Source: Herbiconiux sp. A18JL235
Lineage (GTDB): Bacteria > Actinomycetota > Actinomycetes > Actinomycetales > Microbacteriaceae
Assembly (NCBI RefSeq): GCF_040939305.1
Contig: NZ_CP162511.1
Location: 3,224,001 to 3,288,000, forward strand
Direction: 5' to 3'
DNA length: 64,000 bases
The position numbers and the translations under genes are program-made. The notes below the pieces were generated by a model, which was not told the origin of the DNA, searched no databases, and saw only the letters and a program-made list of their open reading frames with translations. Positions 61,100-64,000 of this stretch are shown in pieces (the stretch's first letter is position 1; each line of letters starts with the position of its first letter).

Positions 61100-63725
61100 T
61101 GTCTACGACGCGATCGCGCCCGACGCCTCCCCGGCGCCGGCTGCGGGCACAGGCCAGTCGGCCCCGGCTTCGGCCGGGGTCGGCGGGCCCGTGCTCGAGC
61201 TGCAGGGCATCGTCAAGACCTTCCCGGGCGTGCGGGCCCTCACCGACGTCACCCTCGAGGTGCTCGCCGGTGAGGTGCACGCCCTCGTGGGCGAGAACGG
61301 TGCCGGCAAGTCGACCCTCATGGCGGTCGCCTCCGGCGCCCTCGCCCCCGACTCCGGCACCGTCACGATCGCAGGGACCGAGCTCGCGAGCGCGTCGCCC
61401 GACGCCGCCCGCGAGCTCGGCCTCGGCATCGTGCGCCAAGACCCGGCACTGCTTCCCGACCTCACCGTCGCCGAGAACATGGCCGTGGGGGTCGGGTACC
61501 GCCGCGTCGGCGGCCTCCGCCGCGCCGTCGCGTGGTCGCAGAAGCGGCTCGACCCGTGGGGCATGGGCATCGACGCGAAGACCCGCGTCGCCGACCTCTC
61601 GGTCGAGCAGCGCTTCATCGTCGAGATCGCCAAGGCGCTCGCGCTCGACCCCAAGGTGCTCATCCTCGACGAGCCCACCGAGCACCTCTCGCTCGACGAG
61701 GTGCAGAAGCTGTTCGTGAAGGTCCGCGAGCTCGCTGCCGCCGGCACCGCCATCGTCTACATCTCCCACCGCATCCCGGAGGTCAAGCAGATCTCCGACC
61801 GCATCACGGTGCTCCGCGACGGCCAGGTGCGCGGCACCTTCCCGGCCGCCGAGGTGAACGAGCAGCAGATCGTGGAGCGGGTCGTCGGCCGCAAGCTCGA
61901 GACCGTCTTCCCCGACAAGAGCGACCCCGACGTCGTCGCCCGCTCCGCCCCGCAGCTCACCGTGAGGGGGCTGCGCGGCGACGACTTCCACGACGTCGAC
62001 TTCACCGTGGCAGCGGGCGAGATCATCGGTCTGGCCGGTGTGCAGGGCAACGGGCAGGCGGCGCTCATCCGTGCGCTCGCCGGGCTCGAGCCCACCTCGG
62101 GCGCGATCGAGGTCGGCGGGCGGCCCGTCTCCAACGGCTCCAACGCCGCGGCCGCCTCGGCCGGCGTCGTCTACGTTCCCGCCGACCGCCACGGCGAGGG
62201 TGTGTTCCTCCCTCTCTCGGTGGGCGACAACATCTCGGCGAAGACCCTGCCGCAGGTCTCGCGCGGCGGCATGGTGAGCGAGCGCAAGGTGCTCTCGGTG
62301 GCCGCCGAGCAGATCCGTCGGCTCGCCATCAAGACCCCGTCGGCGCGCACTCCCATCCAGTCGCTCTCGGGGGGCAACCAGCAGAAGGCCGTGCTCGCAC
62401 GAACTCTGCTCTCCAAGCCCGCCGTTCTCCTCGCCGAGGAGCCGACCCAGGGCGTCGACGCCGGCGCGCGCGTCGACATCTACCGCATCCTTCGCGACGC
62501 GGCGGATGCGGGGGCGGCCGTGGTCATCCTCTCCTCCGACGGCGTGGAGCTCGAAGGGCTCTGCGACCGCGTGCTCATCATGTCGCGCGGGCAGGTGGTG
62601 CAGGAGCTCGTCGGCGACGAGGTGTCGGAGGCCGCCATCGCGCGGGCGGCGCTCACCTCGACGACCGTGCGCGAGCGCACCGACAGCGACAAGGCGGCGA
62701 AGGGCGTGAAGCTCCGTCGCTTCCTGCGCGGCGACCAGTCGCCCGCCGCGGTGCTCGGCGCCATCTTCCTGCTGCTCGGCGTCGTCGTCGCGGCCACGAA
62801 CCCCGCCTACCTCGGGGCCTTCAACATCAACAACCTGCTGTTCATGGCCGCACCCCTGCTGTTCGTGGGGGCCGCTCAACAGGTGGTGGTGCTCGGCTCG
62901 GGCTTCGACCTGTCGGTCGGGCCGCTGATGGGCCTGCTCGTCGTGCTCGCCTCTTACTGGATCGTCGACGGCGGCAACCTCTACGTCGGCATCGCACTCA
63001 TGGTGGTGGGTGCCATCGGAACCGGGGTGGTGAACGGCTTCCTCGTCACGAGGTTCGCCATCAACCCGGTGGTGGTCACGCTCGCCATGTACATGGCGCT
63101 GCAGGGCATCTACCTCACCCTGCGGTCGACCCCCGGCGGCATCATCTTCGGCCCGGTCGCCGACCAGATCCAGGGGCGCATCGGCATCGTGCCCGTCGTC
63201 ACCATCGTCGCCGTCGTGGTGCTGCTGGTGCTCGAGTTCGCGCTGCGCCGCACCCGCTGGGGTGTGGAGCTGCGCGGCGTCGGCTCGCGCGTCGACGCGG
63301 CGGCCCGGCTCGGCATCAAGGTGAAGCGCACGCAGTTCCTCTCCTACGTGCTGTGCTCCTTCCTGGTGCTCCCGGCCGCGGTCATCATGATGGCGCAGAT
63401 CGGCATCGGCGACGGGCGGCCCTCGCTGTCGTACACGCTCTCCTCGGTCACCGTCGTGGTGCTCGCGGGCGCCTCCATCTTCGGCGGGCGCGGGTCGTTC
63501 ATCGGGGTGCTGGCAGCGGCGTTCCTCGTGCAGCAGGTGCTGAACGTGTCGCCGTTCCTCGGTCTCTCGCAAGCGTGGTCGTACTGGCTCCCTGGGCTCA
63601 TCACGCTCGCCGCCGCCGTGCTCTACGCGCAGCTGCGCCGCTCCCGCCGCCGGCGCCTTCGGGCTCCGATCGCCGGCACCACCTCCACCTCGTCCATCGC
63701 CGCCATCCCCGGGAGGAACTCATGA
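60975..63725 (+). CDS. Fused ABC transporter ATPase-permease (CUT2 type)
   Basis: A 916-aa protein. After the duplicated N-terminal 40 residues, the first nucleotide-binding domain has Walker A GENGAGKST (106-114) and LILDEPTEH; its signature reads LSVEQ in place of LSGGQ. The second has the usual degenerate GVQGNGQAA and a clear LSGGNQQK. From about residue 575 a permease of about ten segments follows (SGFDLSVGPLMGLLVVLAS), normally a separate protein. ATG 60975 with GGAGGG 11 bases upstream is taken as the start; ATGs 61035 and 61095 in the repeat are alternatives. It powers import with the lipoprotein at 59031. Confidence 0.92.
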   Translation: MTGPQTPQIDGGAAPTTAGAMTGPQTPQIDGGAAPTTAGAMTVYDAIAPDASPAPAAGTGQSAPASAGVGGPVLELQGIVKTFPGVRALTDVTLEVLAGEVHALVGENGAGKSTLMAVASGALAPDSGTVTIAGTELASASPDAARELGLGIVRQDPALLPDLTVAENMAVGVGYRRVGGLRRAVAWSQKRLDPWGMGIDAKTRVADLSVEQRFIVEIAKALALDPKVLILDEPTEHLSLDEVQKLFVKVRELAAAGTAIVYISHRIPEVKQISDRITVLRDGQVRGTFPAAEVNEQQIVERVVGRKLETVFPDKSDPDVVARSAPQLTVRGLRGDDFHDVDFTVAAGEIIGLAGVQGNGQAALIRALAGLEPTSGAIEVGGRPVSNGSNAAAASAGVVYVPADRHGEGVFLPLSVGDNISAKTLPQVSRGGMVSERKVLSVAAEQIRRLAIKTPSARTPIQSLSGGNQQKAVLARTLLSKPAVLLAEEPTQGVDAGARVDIYRILRDAADAGAAVVILSSDGVELEGLCDRVLIMSRGQVVQELVGDEVSEAAIARAALTSTTVRERTDSDKAAKGVKLRRFLRGDQSPAAVLGAIFLLLGVVVAATNPAYLGAFNINNLLFMAAPLLFVGAAQQVVVLGSGFDLSVGPLMGLLVVLASYWIVDGGNLYVGIALMVVGAIGTGVVNGFLVTRFAINPVVVTLAMYMALQGIYLTLRSTPGGIIFGPVADQIQGRIGIVPVVTIVAVVVLLVLEFALRRTRWGVELRGVGSRVDAAARLGIKVKRTQFLSYVLCSFLVLPAAVIMMAQIGIGDGRPSLSYTLSSVTVVVLAGASIFGGRGSFIGVLAAAFLVQQVLNVSPFLGLSQAWSYWLPGLITLAAAVLYAQLRRSRRRRLRAPIAGTTSTSSIAAIPGRNS

Positions 63726-64000
63726 CCGACTTCACCGGACAGGCCGGGTCGCTGTGGCGCCGGATGCTCTCCGGCAGCTGGGTGGGCATCACCGTCGCCA
63801 CGGTGCTGCTGTTCGCGCTCTCGCCCGTGATCGCACCGGGATCGCTCGCCCCGGCACCGCTTCTCAGCATGCTGCCCTTCGCATCCGTCTTGGCCATCGT
63901 GGCCGCGGGCCAGACCCTCGTGGTGCAGCAGCGCGGGCTCGACCTGTCGATCCCCGGCATGATCGCGCTCGCCGCCGTGCTCTCGACCGGGCTGCCGCAG
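63722..64000 (+). CDS. CUT2 ABC transporter permease (5' part, continues outside)
   Basis: 93 residues are visible to the window edge. ATG 63722 overlaps the stop of the ATPase-permease gene by four bases. A short polar start is followed by membrane segments and the family core SVLAIVAAGQTLVVQQRGLD, matching the ribose-type permease. It would pair with the permease half of the fused protein to form the channel. Confidence 0.9.
   Translation, partial: MTDFTGQAGSLWRRMLSGSWVGITVATVLLFALSPVIAPGSLAPAPLLSMLPFASVLAIVAAGQTLVVQQRGLDLSIPGMIALAAVLSTGLPQ

Noticed and set aside
1..64000. Riboswitches, rRNA, transposases, attachment sites, replication origin
   Set aside because: Looked for and not seen; tRNA-Ala has no repeated end nearby that would mark an integrated element.

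Overview
This is a very GC-rich chromosomal stretch from an actinobacterium, most likely a member of the Microbacteriaceae (Micrococcales). The grounds are the frequent GTG starts, many apparently leaderless promoters (TANNNT about six bases before the start codon), and the neighbourhood galU, 5-formyltetrahydrofolate cyclo-ligase, FmdB-type zinc ribbon and mscL beside a large-exoprotein-type membrane protein. There is no rRNA, IS element, prophage or CRISPR array. One tRNA-Ala(CGC) was found. Both window edges cut genes.

Layout. 1-0.7 kb: end of an acyltransferase. 0.9-9.2 kb: a sugar locus with a GH3 glycosidase, two permeases and a binding lipoprotein, divergent from a LacI regulator and a GH43 glycosidase, with a perfect 12-bp palindrome in the divergent gap. 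9.3-18.2 kb: an atypical zinc-ribbon SDR, Nudix, a secreted Tat protein, tRNA-Ala, a second acyltransferase, small proteins, a large LuxR regulator and a RimJ-like acetyltransferase. 18.2-20.6 kb: galU, 5-FCL, FmdB, mscL. 20.7-26.1 kb: a giant helicase-like protein with degenerate ATPase motifs and an LLM flavin monooxygenase. 26.2-28.4 kb: a cell-wall-binding-repeat surface protein.

28.9-35.9 kb is the most distinctive region: a phosphopantetheinyl transferase, an M1 metallopeptidase and a 1375-aa Pls/PosA-type NRPS (adenylation, carrier, membrane and three beta-helix modules), with a divergent TetR regulator that has its own palindromic operator. Together they look like a cationic poly-amino-acid (epsilon-poly-lysine type) synthesis, activation and degradation unit. 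36.0-41.6 kb holds a processive GT2 glycosyltransferase coupled to a two-TM beta-helix protein, with a divergent beta-helix lipoprotein: probably an exopolysaccharide system.

45.1-47.3 kb is an L-lactate-type operon (lldD and a FadR-type regulator with a TGGT-N3-ACCA operator). 47.8-55.3 kb is a complete rhamnose pathway (mutarotase, isomerase, kinase, aldolase/dehydrogenase) with DeoR and LacI regulators. 55.4-64 kb pairs an SDR, Baeyer-Villiger monooxygenase and esterase with a divergent ribose-type ABC transporter, whose ATPase gene carries a perfect 60-bp tandem duplication at its start.

Scattered between genes, most often where genes converge, are three families of long palindromes: a GCGAAGTGCC-type, a CTCGCGAGTCGCC-type and a GCGGACAAAGTCC-type. 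One copy lies inside the coding sequence of the lactate regulator. These and the Pls unit are the main things to look at.
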